Of a stretch of DNA of 64,000 nucleotides, positions 25,266 through 37,280 are shown piece after piece. The notes beneath the pieces are model-generated. The model was given only the letters and a program-made list of their open reading frames with translations. It ran no database searches and was not told the DNA's origin. The stretch lies in NCBI GenBank assembly GCA_022749755.1, contig CM040450.1, positions 10,748,913-10,812,912 of the forward strand, in the 5' to 3' direction. Numbering within the stretch: position 1 is the stretch's first letter; each line of letters opens with the position of its first letter. Both the position numbers and the translations under genes were made by a program. This DNA comes from Azadirachta indica (lineage: Eukaryota > Streptophyta > Magnoliopsida > Sapindales > Meliaceae).

Positions 25266-26741
25266 ATGGAGCATGAAGCTTTGAGGTTCTTCCTTATTTT
25301 GATGATCACTGTCATCATCTTCTCTCTTTTTTATCTCTTACGCTATTTGCTGAAGCTAAAGCTTTGGTGCAACTGTGAGCTTTGTGATGCTTATTTGACG
25401 ATGAGTTGGTCGAAAGAGTTTGATAATCTCTGTGATTGGTACGCTCATCTTTTGAGCAAATCGCAAAGCAAAACTATTCATATTCATGTGCTTGGTAACA
25501 CTATCACTGCTAACCCGGATAACGTTGAATACATGCTCAAAACAAGATTTGATAATTTTCCAAAAGGAAAATCCTTTTCAATGATTCTTGGCGACTTTCT
25601 TGGTCAAGGTATATTCAACGTTGATGGTGATTTATGGAGGTTTCAGAAGAATATGGCGAGTTTAGAGCTCGACAGATTCTCGATAAGATTCTATGCTTTA
25701 GAGATTGTCAATCATCAGATAAAAAACAGGCTTATCCCACTACTGTCATCAGTTGCAGGTAAAGAAGAACATGGAATTTTGGATTTACAAGACGTGTTTA
25801 GAAGATTTTCTTTTGATAGCATGTGTAAATTTTTGTTTGGGTTAGACCCCAGATGTCTTGAGTTGTCTTTACCCATGTCAGAATTTGCAGTAGCTTTTGA
25901 CCTAGCGTCAAAATTATCAGCTGAGAGAGCGATGACTGTTTCTCCATTGGTTTGGAAAATGAAACGGATGTTGAATTTGGGAAGCGAGAAACAATTAAAA
26001 GAAGCCCTCAAGATAATCGATATTTTAGCCCTAGAAGTAATAAGGCAAAAGCGTAAAATGGGGATTTCAACACATAAAGATCTTTTGTCTCGTTTCATGG
26101 GTACTGTAAATGATGAAACATACTTGAGAGATATCGTTATAAGCTTTTTATTAGCTGGACGTGACACGGTTGCATCAGCTTTAACAGGCCTTATCTGGTT
26201 ATTGGCAAAGCATCCACATGTTTGTTCATCAATTCAGCTTGAGGCAGACAGAATTCTTGGCCGAAACCAAGAGCTCAAAAGCTTTGACCAATTTCGAGAA
26301 CTCAATTATTTACAGGCAGCAGTTTATGAGGGTCTGAGACTTTACCCTCCAATTCAGTTTGACTCCAAATTCTGTCAAGAAGACGATCTCTTACCAGATG
26401 GAACATTCGTGAAGAAAGGAACTAGGGTTACATATCATCCCTACGCGATGGGTAGAATCAAGGAAATTTGGGGCGAAGATTGCTTACAATTCAAGCCAGA
26501 AAGGTGGTTGAAAAATGGTGTCTTCTTCCCACAAAACCCTTTCAAATACCCGGTTTTCCAAGCTGGATTTAGGGTATGTTTGGGGAAAGAAATGGCTTTG
26601 GTGGAGGTCAAAAGCGTAGCACTTTCAATTATCAGACAATTCCAAATCAAATTGGTGTCAGCAAATCGGATTCCCCGGTTCTCTCCTGGTCTGACAGCCA
26701 CATTTAGTGGTGGCCTTCCTGTTCTGGTACAAGAAAGGTAG
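25266..26741 (+). CDS. CYP94C: Cytochrome P450, CYP94C type (copy 2)
   Basis: A 491-residue intronless P450, about 89% identical to copy 1 over the roughly 459 residues after the anchor (49 differences by hand count). The anchor is shorter (about residues 7-29). AGRDT is at 297-301, ExxR at 355-358 (EGLR), PERW at 411-414, and heme loop FQAGFRVCLG at 431-440 with Cys438 as ligand. All catalytic signatures are intact, so both copies can encode active enzymes. Differences are scattered; several lie in the B-C and F-G regions that shape P450 substrate pockets, so specificity may differ. The start matches copy 1: both ATGs follow a shared leader ending ccatta. The family role (oxidation of 12-hydroxy-JA-Ile or long-chain fatty acids) is known from Arabidopsis CYP94C1; here it is inferred. 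Confidence 0.93.
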   Translation: MEHEALRFFLILMITVIIFSLFYLLRYLLKLKLWCNCELCDAYLTMSWSKEFDNLCDWYAHLLSKSQSKTIHIHVLGNTITANPDNVEYMLKTRFDNFPKGKSFSMILGDFLGQGIFNVDGDLWRFQKNMASLELDRFSIRFYALEIVNHQIKNRLIPLLSSVAGKEEHGILDLQDVFRRFSFDSMCKFLFGLDPRCLELSLPMSEFAVAFDLASKLSAERAMTVSPLVWKMKRMLNLGSEKQLKEALKIIDILALEVIRQKRKMGISTHKDLLSRFMGTVNDETYLRDIVISFLLAGRDTVASALTGLIWLLAKHPHVCSSIQLEADRILGRNQELKSFDQFRELNYLQAAVYEGLRLYPPIQFDSKFCQEDDLLPDGTFVKKGTRVTYHPYAMGRIKEIWGEDCLQFKPERWLKNGVFFPQNPFKYPVFQAGFRVCLGKEMALVEVKSVALSIIRQFQIKLVSANRIPRFSPGLTATFSGGLPVLVQER

Positions 26742-27095
26742 CATCCATCATCTTCAACATATTAAATTAATCTTAATTTTTTTGTCTGTTTGGTGCATAT
26801 ATATTATATACATATATTTATACATCTTGTTAATCTATCAGATTTACTACCACACCAATTAAGTACTCAATTTCAGGGCATGATTCAAGAGGAAAATGAT
26901 AGAGTGATTGCATAGCCAGCATGTGTTTATTAAGCACCATAATCGGAATATATGATTGGTGTCGGTGAGAATCAGCAGTCTCTAGCTAGCAATCTAGCTT
27001 CTTGTACAAAATGATTGGTGACTGATATTTCTTTGATCCTATGCAGATAGATATTGTTGATTTGTAACTGTTGTTGTTTCTGTTAATAGTCAATA

Positions 27096-27537
27096 TTTCA
27101 ATTCAGTATAATATATATGTGTTTGTGCTTTCTCTACTTCGTTATCTATGATCAGTTCTATATATACAGTGATTATCATTCTCAGCTTGTAATTTTGTGG
27201 AGTTCTTGTATTAAATAAACCAAAAGTTAACCTGATTACCAGGCCATAGTTTGCTAGTGCCAAAAACACTTTCACATGTCTTGACAATCATTATTGATTC
27301 TAAAATATTTTAAAGACAATGAAAAAAATAGGCAATTCCTAGTACTATCTACTTTTATATTCAATTTAAATATAAAATAAAAAAATATCTACTTTTAAAC
27401 TCTCACTAACTACAGTTTTCATCACAATTTGTGAAAATAGAAATGGGTTCATAATTATTAGATCAATAACTCTTTTATTTTATAGATTGATAATATTGTT
27501 GAGTTAATACATTTTAAATAATTAAAATTATATCTAA
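27096..27537. other. Intergenic DNA
   Basis: No gene seen downstream of duplication arm 2. The 65-codon minus frame at 27090-27287 has no family signature. Confidence 0.5.
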
Positions 27538-27695
27538 TTTTAGGGTTATACTATAGTATAATAGTTATTATATCATGTAGTAGACAGTCTGTGGTTATTA
27601 CTTACGATAATTAATTATCATTTTCACGAGCTCTTTGATTCTATAAGTAACCTACTACATGGTAATAGCAATAACATTGTAGCTCCACCCTAATT
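27538..27695. repeat. Short MITE-like inverted repeat
   Basis: The left end (aattttagggttatac, then atagttattatatcatgtagtag) matches the reverse complement of the right end (aaaattagggtggagctac, then gttattgctattaccatgtagtag) over about 50 bp. A TAGGG start is compatible with hAT-type ends, but no 8-bp target duplication was found. About 155 bp. Confidence 0.5.
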
Positions 27696-28571
27696 TTTAA
27701 TATGTACAAATTTACATTTCATAGATGTTACGTCAACGATTAACATAACATTAATTTAGGAGTGTTGTTCTATATATTTTTATACAAATTTATCCACACA
27801 AACTATTATGTTATTTTTATAATATTGTCATATGTATGTGTATAAATAAATATATATATATATTGTATCATTGTTTGAGTGAAATAAATTTTTGTGACAA
27901 TAAATCTTACGAAATATATAGTAACAATATAATATTAAGAAATTATTTTTATATCACTATAATTATTATTAATATAATAGTCTAAATAACAAGTAAATTG
28001 TAATTTTTTTAAAAACTTTATCAAAATGCAATCTAAGTTATTTTATTAATTTCCAAATTCATCAAAAATGCTTTCATACATACATACATACATGTTTATA
28101 TATATATATATATATAATTTGTTTTTGATCTTTTTAAAATTAGCCAAAAACTCTTTAAATTTTTTTAAAAAAAAATCCATATAGTGGTGATGTTTTCACA
28201 TATTTTTAAGGAGACTTTACTACATTACAGTAAATGCGATATATATTTGCATTTAGTATGAAAGAGTGGGGATTTTACTTGGATAAGTTGGGAACTCTTT
28301 GATTGAGACCATTTGATTTCCTTGAGCAAAATCCAACGGTCCATATAATATAACTGCATAATACAGTTGTTGTACTATAGTCTTAACCTTATAAAAAACA
28401 TAAAATCGATATGTATTAAAACCTCTTATATGAGCGGTTAGACAAAGTTAAGGAAAATAAAATAAAATAATAATAAAAAATTACTAAAAGACATCAGCTT
28501 TTCTTTGTTTAATATATAAGTATGGGGACATTACATTACATTACCATGCATATATAAAGACGAGGAAGAGA

Positions 28572-28574
<3 letters not shown>
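27696..28574. other. AT-rich intergenic DNA
   Basis: No gene seen. It includes short tandem tacatacatacata and (TA)n tracts near 28078-28117. Confidence 0.45.

Positions 28575-28619
<45 letters not shown>
28575..28619. repeat. (AG)n microsatellite
   Basis: About 22 uninterrupted AG dinucleotides. Confidence 0.95.
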
Positions 28620-28623
<4 letters not shown>

Positions 28624-31600
28624 TTGTTAAAATATTGAATTCGGGGCTCCAAAATTGGAAGCTAAAACAAGGTTAGATTCAATGCTTTCTTCAAGATTGG
28701 ATATTAACATGCATGTCCTTCTCACAAAGCTACCCCATATTACTCTCCTCGTGTCGGCTCTAAAATATATAAGCAATATACATATACATAATATATACTT
28801 TTAATTTAATATTTATACATACTTTAAAAAGTATATTATATATTCCATGCCATAGTATGGGAACTTCAATTAAATAGTAACAAAATTTGGAGATTGCTAC
28901 ATATAATATGGTGCATATGCTATCATACGTGGCCTATTTTTGAAATTTAAAAGTTTGTTTTAGATTAATTTATATATGATTATTTTGTGGTTTAGAAAAG
29001 TGTTTCAAGTTTTCTTTTTTTTTTTTCTAAAATAAAAATTGCCTGAGTTTTTTTTCCCTCTTCTTTAAAAGTAGTTATTATTGCTTTTTCTGATATTTAT
29101 GAGTATTCGATTTTGTCTATATGCTATAATAAAATTAAAGAATATTGGTCGTGATCTACTTAACTTTTATTTTGATATTGGATAGTCATCTTAGAATTAT
29201 TTTATGAATAAATTTATAATGGCAAAAGGGTACTTTTGTCATTTGACAAGAGTCCAAAATTTTAAAAACAAAAAAGCGAGATTTTATGTGACCATTCCCT
29301 AATGTTTGCCTTGATATATGGTATCTACAATATCTTTTAAAATTATTTTATAACTACTATAATTATTAAAATCTTATTGTAGTTATCATCCACAATAATT
29401 TTATCATTAGATGGTATAATTCTAGTGGCTTGAAATGTGTGGACAATAATGCTGTTATATCTTTTCATCAATAATTATGTCTACTTACGAGTTTTCAATG
29501 GCTGTCATAGTTGTGAGATAATTTTAAATAAGTACTTAGTATTTACAAACTAAAAATATATTTCAAATGTATATTCTTATTTTAGTAAAGAAAAATTTAT
29601 TACAAGCGTACCCATTTTACAATAGTCAATTTAACTTAACTAAATGGAAAAAAAAAAAAATACTACTCTTTGCACAATGAGTTTCCTCTAAAATGAATAA
29701 CAACATATGAACTCTATAAAAATCACATGGTTCCAAATCCTAAGATTTCTAAAATTATAATTTGTAGAAATTTATATTTCATGAATTAGTTAAATTTTAA
29801 TAGTTGATATAAAATTATATTTCATACACATTAAAGTTTTGAATAACCTCTCTTTTATTTAATAATATTATTTTTTACTTTTAATTAATTTTAAAAAAAA
29901 ATTATTTTAAAAATAAAAGATGTGACAAATATTTTTATGAGTAAAAAAATATATATATAATAAAAATGACAGAGTAAAATTTAATTTTCAAATTTTACCA
30001 TAAAAAGATGTTCAAATGTGTAAATAAACTCAATATTTTGAAATGAGTTGTAGTTGCAGCACGTGAAGGTGAAAACTAGGCAGTTGAAGATAATTTAATC
30101 CTATAGATTTTATTTGTGTATGTGTGAAATAATGAAAATGTTCCTCAACTTTTACAAATTCTGTAACCATTGGATATATATTTATAAAGATTTAATTAAG
30201 TCTCGATAAACATTAAACTAAAATGCTATAATTTTAACAAAATAATTTTTGATAAAAATATTATTATTTTATTTGAATTATTTTTAATTCGGAATGACTA
30301 GATAATATGTGTAAAGTGAAAGTATCCAACAATATAATTACTCCAAAGGATTAATATCTTATGTATTATAAATTAGAAATTGATATGTGATGATATCCAT
30401 ATCTCCCAAAGAGAAGATTTTGCAATGATTTGGTTCAAGTCATGACATTTTTTGTAAAATTATTAATACTTAATTTTATATATGCTAAGAATATCTCTTG
30501 AGTTCTTCAATTAATTTATAGTAGTAGATTTAAAAAATACAAAACATAATGATTATAAATTGAACTAATGTGACATGTGACATGCCTTCAATTAATCTAA
30601 TTACTATAGTTTAGATTAATTATATGGATAATTAATACATCCACTAAAGTTCTTTCCCATTTTAATATTCGTGTAGACACTGTCAAATGTGTAAAATTTA
30701 AAAATATCATATATCCACGAAAATAAAATAAACTTCATAATACAACTAGCTACTTAAAAATGATAATTACATTTGCAGAAAAAATTACATTTTAATCTAT
30801 ATAATCTTAAAACTAAAACATAACAAATATCTCCCAAACTTTAAAATATACAAAAAAATATTTATTATTTCATATGCCAATGACATAAGATTACTAAAAA
30901 TTTTAAAAAATTCAAATTTTACTTGAAAATAAATAAACGAATATATATTTTATTTTGATTAATTACTATAAAAAATTAATAATCTCATGGATTTATTTAA
31001 TATTTTTAAATTTTAATTCCAAAAGATAATACTATATTTTATCAATTATTTTAATCACAACAAAAATACTTTTATTAAAGTCATTCAATAAAATGCTAAA
31101 AAAAAAAAAATTCTTTTTCACCATTCCCTTTGTAGACAGTGAAAATGCATTTTACATATTTTTGAAAATGTTTTAACAAAACACTTCCGAAATAATTGTT
31201 ACACCTTTATGTGATTTTGAAAATAGAAAGGTTACTAGAGAATGGTATTTCAACAATCCTTAGAATTCCCAAATTTATGATTTATAAACTATATAATCTA
31301 ATATATGTTTTAGATTCTAGAATTTAAACTTTGCAATTCTGACCTTGTTGTGTTTAAAAATTGATGTACTTAGTGAAAAATGTTGCATATAATTAATTCT
31401 AAAAATTAGCTGATATAAAGCAAAATATGTGAGTAAAATAGAAGAGTGTTATTTCTAATGCATATATTTTTGGCAACGTTCAGATTTGTAAGTGACTATT
31501 TTCTCTAATTTTGATGAAATTTTCATGCATTAAAAGATTTCGAGCATGCTTCATATACATACTAAATCCATTTATTCATATTATGAACTTATATATTTTA

Positions 31601-33220
31601 ACATGAAAATGCAACATTCGACCATCTCTTTATCATCATGATAATCACCTTTATGGCCAAGTCTTTGATAATCCTTTTGAAGGCTTGATTAAAAAGAGTC
31701 TTGATACAACTGCCTAACTTTATTAAAGATGTTGCCTTTATTGATTAAGACAAATGATTTTAAGCTTTTTGTGGTCATATTATGGTCTGTCAGGTATACA
31801 AGAAATGTAAATAAGAGCAAAGGCTGTGTTGAATTCGTTTAGATAGCTTATTGGGTAATAATCATAATTGCAAAAGCTTATTATGGATATGGGAAATATT
31901 GAGGATTGATTCATTTCAAGAACTTGTAATACAACAGCCTAGAATTTAGCTAAGATAGCTTTGGCTTTTCATGAGCCAGTTACTTCGTAGAAATACAAGC
32001 TCAGATAAGTTGTATTATTTGATGTTTTTACTTTTTTATATTTTTGTTAATCAAATGCTATCTTGAAAAAGAATATATAATTAGTGGTGGGTTCTGTTAC
32101 TAATTACTATATCAAATACTCTCTCTTTCTTCTTTATTTTCTCCTATCCTTTTTCTTCTCTTTCTATATCGTTTTGCTCTCTATGCCATTCTTACTATAC
32201 GTTCTATAAACTTACAATAAAGTTACCTCATCTTAAAAGTTTTTATATGACATTAAAATAAATAAAGAAAGTAAATGAGATTGTGATTGTAGGTGACGCT
32301 TATGGTAATCTATGCATCTATTTTCAATAATTATTTGATAGTTATTCTTAGCACCATTCAAAAATTTACAAATCTTAAACCAAGAAAATATATATTAAGA
32401 TTTTCTTAATTTTTGGGTTCATAATCATGGCTAAAATTTTAAAATTTAGGTAGTTTTGGCAAAAGAGGTTATAGTGGCTGAAGAGAAAAACAGAATATAA
32501 AAGATGAGAGAGATAAAAAGAGTAACAAAAACCGGTGAGGTTATAACTATTCAGTATTTATTAGCATTTTTGTATAAAAGATCATTTCATCTTAACCATT
32601 GAAATGATTGCAATTTAAAGTTTGAGATTTTGTGTTAAAAAAAAGGATTGTTGAATATGCCCCTATTGGATTTGTGATACAAATGTTAAAACCGGAAAAT
32701 TCTTGAAGAGAAGTTAGACATAACATTTATGCAAGAGAGAAGTCTTTTTACTACATTTCGTATGCAAAAACAAAGAGAAAAAGATTAAAAAGAAGAGTAG
32801 AAAAAAAAAAAAAACAGAGAGAGAGAAAGAGATATATATATATATATATACAGTGGATTTTTATATTGTAAAAGAGAGGTTGTGTCTGATAAGAATTAGA
32901 CGAAGAAGTTGAAGATTCTTCTCAATGTATGTGCTCTCTCAAGGTTAACTGATTGGTTAATTTTACAATAACTAATTATAACATTAATTGAAATGATAGT
33001 TAACTATGATTAGGCGCCAAATCAATCATATAAAATAAATCCGTAATTTGTTATTTATTTTCATTTTTGTTTTTTAATTTTTCCTTTATGAATAGAGGCC
33101 TTCATAACTGTATCAAGAGAAGATACAATATCCTCTTCACATGAGAATTTCTTCGGTGCCTATACAATGACCAGCCTTTAACCACAATAAAAAATTTAGG
33201 GGTAATTTTTGTTCGGTGCT
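28620..33220. other. AT-rich gene-free stretch
   Basis: About 4.6 kb without a supportable gene, RNA gene or complete transposon. Small (TA)n/(GA)n tracts lie near 32815-32851. Confidence 0.5.
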
Positions 33221-33300
33221 AATGGCGCGGCCATATCGTCTGCTAGCTCCTTTGTTGCTGCCCCGCCGCCGCCACACGGCCTAGATCTAGATTTAGGGTT
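33221..33300. other. GC-rich island with (CCG)n core
   Basis: A block of about 80 bp reading ggcgcggcc ... gccccgccgccgccac ... ggcctagatctag stands out sharply from surrounding AT-rich DNA. It could be a captured piece of a gene 5' end or an old insertion terminus. No continuous frame or known motif decides this. Confidence 0.5.
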
Positions 33301-33628
33301 CTTTTATTAATTTATTTAAAATATTAATCAAAAGAAAATAAAATAATAAATAATAAATAAAGATGTACACTTAAAAAAATAAAGATGTTTAAGTGAGGTG
33401 TATTCGATAAAAAAGATAGCAAAAAAAAATGGGGTTTTATAGTATTTATATGTGAAAAGATTTGTTTATCCTTCTTAAATTTAAATTTAATAAAACATAT
33501 TAACGTTGTGAGGTTGGGTTCAATATATTTCAAAATGTTCTATGTGAATTAAATGTTAGCAAAACATACTGAGATAAATTCAACTTAACCTAAAAATCTA
33601 ATCCCCTTATAACTTTTTTGGAAGGTAA
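33301..33628. other. Intergenic DNA beside the copia nest
   Basis: No gene seen. The 69-codon minus frame at 33324-33533 is AT-rich and hydrophobic, without support. Confidence 0.45.
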
Positions 33629-34015
33629 TGTTGTAACTATTGGCTATAATTTCAGCTTACGATCTATTGTTTCTAATCCTTGACGCATCAAACAAGCATT
33701 CTAAGAGCAAATGAGTGTAAAATTTAAACAATGAAAAAAATAAATAATAATTTTAAGCAATAGGAAATAGAGAAAAACATAGAAAAAGACGCTAAAGGTG
33801 TAGATCTACTTGATATTTTGATCCTTCCTCTCTTTTCTTTTTCACTTATTCATTAGAAAGGGAACTATATATAAAAGACTAGTTTACATGTGTCTAAATG
33901 TATCTGGCATCATGTATTCCAAGTTTAAACTAACCAAACTCAACTTATTTTGATTGTACTCCATGACTTGTGAATAAAAATTTCCACACATATAAAAAGA
34001 ATATTAACATCAACA
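33629..34015 (-). repeat. 3' LTR of copia element B
   Basis: 387 bp, TG...CA on plus. Colinear with 45742-46123: shared blocks include ttcagctt, aatcctt-like, gatcct-tctctcttttcttttt, aggaactat-like, ggcatcatg and ccaaactcaact-like. On minus it is preceded by aaagaaggagaatg, a polypurine tract. Confidence 0.75.
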
Positions 34016-34060
34016 TTCTCCTTCTTTAAAATGTTGTCCTTTAACTCTAATAATTGTCAT

Positions 34061-34270
34061 AAGTGCTAATTTTTTTTTTTATTTGGAAGTGTTTTTGTGA
34101 ACAAGTCATCAAGTCGTTATTTTGACCTTTAAAACTCAAGTTTAATATTACTATCTTTAATTATCTCTCCAATAAAGTAAAGCATAAGTGCAATATAATT
34201 GCTTCTACTGTGATGAATTGGATTCTTAGCCATTGCAATTACTAATTTTTTGTCACAATATATTGTGTGC
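34061..34270 (-). pseudogene. Copia RNase H remnant of element B
   Basis: On minus the frame reads short RNase H landmarks (AMAKNPIHHSRS, then LYFIGEI, then LDDLFTKTLP) interrupted by two stops. This is the C-terminal end of a copia polyprotein, just before the polypurine tract and LTR. Its upstream part is cut off by the copia C LTR. Confidence 0.75.
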
Positions 34271-34299
34271 TTTTGTTCTTGCTTTTCTCTCATATTGTT

Positions 34300-34745
34300 G
34301 TGTTATTTGACTCTAACATACCCCAAAAATCCCAACTAATCTCTTCTACAATCAATCAAAGGCTTGGAAGATTAAAAGAGTTCAAGAATAACAAGAACAA
34401 AATTTGAATCTTTAAAATGAATAATAAAGAAGATGATTTACGTGGTTCACTCATTAAGACTTACATTCACGAGGAAGTACACTAGCAAAGCTCAATTTTA
34501 TTCAACGAGGATCAAGAATAGTTTATAAACTTCAAAAAAAGTTATTGCACACACTTTAACTCTCTCTACAAGTCAAAATTTATTCTCACTAAGTTATACC
34601 AATAACTAGTCTTTATATTTTGTATTCTAGGCTGTTAAATTCTATTACAAAATATAACCAACTTAACAACTCACACACTTGAGATACTGACTTACTATTC
34701 TTTAACAAACTTATACAACTCTTAATCTTTATTCTTTGAACTACA
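34300..34745 (-). repeat. 3' LTR of copia fragment C
   Basis: About 446 bp, running from TGTAGTTC on minus to a terminus ending AACA. It follows a polypurine stretch next to the RNase H end of fragment C. It contains the gaaccacgtaaatc-type block and the cttctttattattcatt block common in copia LTRs. The left boundary is approximate, and no second LTR of this type was found. Confidence 0.55.
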
Positions 34746-34803
34746 AATTTCCACTTTGGTTTTAGAATGCTGGAAATCAGCCTTGCTTCCCATATCAACT
34801 TAA

Positions 34804-35650
34804 TCACTTGCTCTCTACCTCAACAAGACTCAAGCATAACTTAAGCTTTTCAGTTAGAAGTGCTTTGGTAAACATATTTGCTAGGTTTTCAAAAGTGTGA
34901 ATATTTTGAATTTTGATATCTTTTGCTGCGAAATGATCACTTATAAAGTGAAACCTTACATCTATATGCTTCTTCCTCTTATGAAACATCTAATTTTTGC
35001 ACAGATGAATAGCACTTTGACTGTCATTAAAAACATTAATGCAATCTTGGTTTAGCCCTAATTCTGATATAAGGCCTTTCAACTATAAAGATTCTTTAAT
35101 TGCCTCTGTCATAGCAATATACTAAGCTTTAGTAGTGGATAATGCTAAAAATGATTGAAGTGAACATTTTTAGCTTATAATGTAGTCACATAATTGAAAC
35201 ACATAACCTATCAAAAACCTTCTTTTATCCAAATCTCCTGTATAATTAGAATCAATGAAACCCATCACATCTCTACTACTTTTGGTTTGATTTCCTTTAC
35301 CACAAACCATGATTTAAAGTACCATTTAAGTACCTTGAAATCCATTTAATTGCTTGTTAATGCTCTTTCCTAAATTTCCCATAAATCTACTAACAACACT
35401 AACAAGTGGAGCTAAATTAGGTTTAAAATATAGCATTGCATATATAAGGAATTTCGGCTATCATTTGCTCTTTATCTTCTGGTTTAGGTGATTGTGTACT
35501 TGATAATCTAAAATATGTAGTCAAAGGAGTTTGGACAAATTTTGACTTAACCATTCTAAATCTGTTAACCACTCTTTTGACATACTCAAGTGCTTCAACC
35601 TTAATGCAAAAGCCAAGATTTACAAGTAGCTTTGTTCTTTAATGTGAGAT
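34804..35650 (-). pseudogene. Copia reverse transcriptase/RNase H remnant (fragment C)
   Basis: Minus-strand decayed polyprotein C-terminus. In order it shows the tail of reverse transcriptase (VKSKFVQTPL, then RLSSTQSPKPEDKE), RNase H with GFIDSNYTGDLDKRR and LALSTTKA, then NDSQSAIHLCKN, and finally HKRKKHIDVRFHFI and MFTKAL in the open frame at 34804-34989. Several frameshifts and stops break it. The 5' end is lost near 35650. Lying within element B and ending at its RNase H remnant, it is a separate later insertion. Confidence 0.8.
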
Positions 35651-35877
35651 CTCTTACATATTAAAAATCTAGTGACAAGATTTTCTATAATCAGCTTCCT
35701 GCATTTAGTGAGAATAACATGTGGACCCCATAATGTGACCAAAATAACAAATGGGCACCACTTTGAAACTATTTATTAAATGTATTTTTTTTATTACTTT
35801 TAACCTCTAACCTATGTTGACCATGTACTTATATACCCCTTTGACCCATTAATAGAATTTATATTACTTTACATATT
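35651..35877. other. Unassigned sequence within the copia nest
   Basis: No gene. The phrase ttacatattaaaa occurs here near 35652 and again just before the next element near 35870, which may mark related insertion ends. Confidence 0.4.
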
Positions 35878-36377
35878 AAAAGCTTTGGCAAATGACATAT
35901 GGACCACCACTTTATTACTTGAATGACATCTATACCCTCATTTCGAAAATAAATGTTAAACATATCCCTTCTGTTAACTTTTTCTAGTTAAAATTAATTG
36001 TTCACTGGTTTAATAATAAAAATACCTCTTGACCTTTATTTGACCAATATAATGACATAAATACTATTTTTATAATTTTTAGTTGATTTTTTAGTTAAAT
36101 AAATTAATTATATGAAGACAATTTTATTTTAAACAAAAAATTAAAAGTTTAATTTTATTTTCAATTCTATTTTTTATTTTTTTTATTTTAAAATTTTTAT
36201 CTTTATTTTATTTCTTGGGTACTCTTATTATTGAATCAGTCAACATGAGTTAAAAGTTAATTTTAACAAAAAAGTTGACAAAAAGAGTGTGTTTAATAAT
36301 TATTTTTGAAGTGAGGGTATAGATATCATTAAAGCAACAAACTAGAGGTCTAGATGTCATTTGTCATAAAAGTTTTT
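35878..36377. repeat. MITE-like inverted-repeat element A
   Basis: About 500 bp. The left arm (caaatgacatatggacc, ending gacatctataccctca) matches the reverse complement of the right arm (caaatgacatctagacc, ending gatatctataccctca) over about 65 bp. Next inward, a second inverted match (ttaactttttctagttaaaatt against its complement) extends the arms. The interior is AT-rich and non-coding. A sequence like the outer arm also occurs at 41340-41410. Confidence 0.6.
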
Positions 36378-36875
36378 ACCTTTATACAAATATTAGTTCA
36401 TAGAAGCTATGTGAACTCCCTAATCAAAGTAGATACACAATTTTTCTTATTAGTGGAATCAATTTCATTTTAAAAGTTCTATGAACTCTTTCAGTAAAAG
36501 AAGAAAAAAAAAACTGTCTTTTTTTTTTCCAACTTTAATGTTTTCTATGAATTTGCTATAATATTATGCCTTATTACCAAAATTTTCTCTTGAAATTTTG
36601 GCCAAAACTTACCGATTGCTCATTTACAGCCAAGCCTCTCTAATATTCTTCTTCACTTCAATTTCTCAAGAAGTACCTTGACAAATTAACAAATACGAAA
36701 ATAAGCAAAAAATCCTAACAAAACCATAAAACCATTAAATTTCTTGTATAGAAACTTGGCAAACAAAGAAACAGCCAGATTCCTTCTTAACACTATCATC
36801 ACTATCAATATCTCCCTCATCGTCATTAGTTTGCTTTCATGTGGATTATTGAAATTGGAAAGCACGACAATATTT
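36378..36875. other. Unassigned sequence within the copia nest
   Basis: No recognisable coding sequence on either strand. Composition is slightly less AT-rich than the flanks, consistent with decayed element DNA. Confidence 0.4.
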
Positions 36876-36969
36876 GGCACTGATTCATCATGTTATCATA
36901 GTCGGTGTGATTTGATGTTGATGGCACTGATTCATCATATTATCATAGTCAGTGTGATTTGATGTTGAT
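36876..36969. repeat. 47-bp tandem duplication
   Basis: Two adjacent 47-bp units start ggcactgattcatcat (36876-36922 and 36923-36969). By eye they differ at only two positions, so the duplication is recent relative to its surroundings. Confidence 0.9.
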
Positions 36970-37280
36970 GGTTGTTCAACAAAATATTTAGACTTTCTAG
37001 CAAGTTGTTTTCATGACTTACCTTAATTTTAAAACGTTGGTCATTCTCACATGGCTCTTCAACATAGCTGTTGGAAGAAAAATACTCCTCTCTTTTACAT
37101 GCTTTAGTGGGGATTTGGCTTTAAGTTAAGGACAAAGAAACCTCTTGTTAGTGGTCTTGAGATTCAAATCATAAACAATTCATGTGGATTTGTTGTTATT
37201 GGGAGGTGGTTGAGTCACAACGAATGCTTGGATTTGACGGTTAGCATATTTTGAGTCTCTTGATATAGTTTATGGATATA
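36970..37280. other. Unassigned sequence within the copia nest
   Basis: No recognisable coding or repeat structure. Confidence 0.35.

Larger units (their letters stand above)
24888..27095 (+). repeat. Inverted segmental duplication, arm 2
   Basis: Counterpart of 4440-6545. Upstream blocks shared in order with arm 1 include cagct, gtaaacct-tgga, ggttggta-like, aaaagcacgtgg, aatataaaat, and the 5' leader ttcaattg followed by tctctcat and ggtctcttc. Downstream, cttgtacaaaatgattg at about 27003 and the next 60-90 bp match arm 1. The intervening 26760-27000 segment has no counterpart in arm 1. Confidence 0.85.

Noticed and set aside
25715..26701. Minus-strand open frames of 150 and 86 codons across the second P450 gene
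   Set aside because: Antisense shadows of the P450, with no motif of their own.
33284..33302. tttagggtt, telomere-like
   Set aside because: A single TTTAGGG unit next to the GC-rich island; telomeric DNA would show several tandem units.
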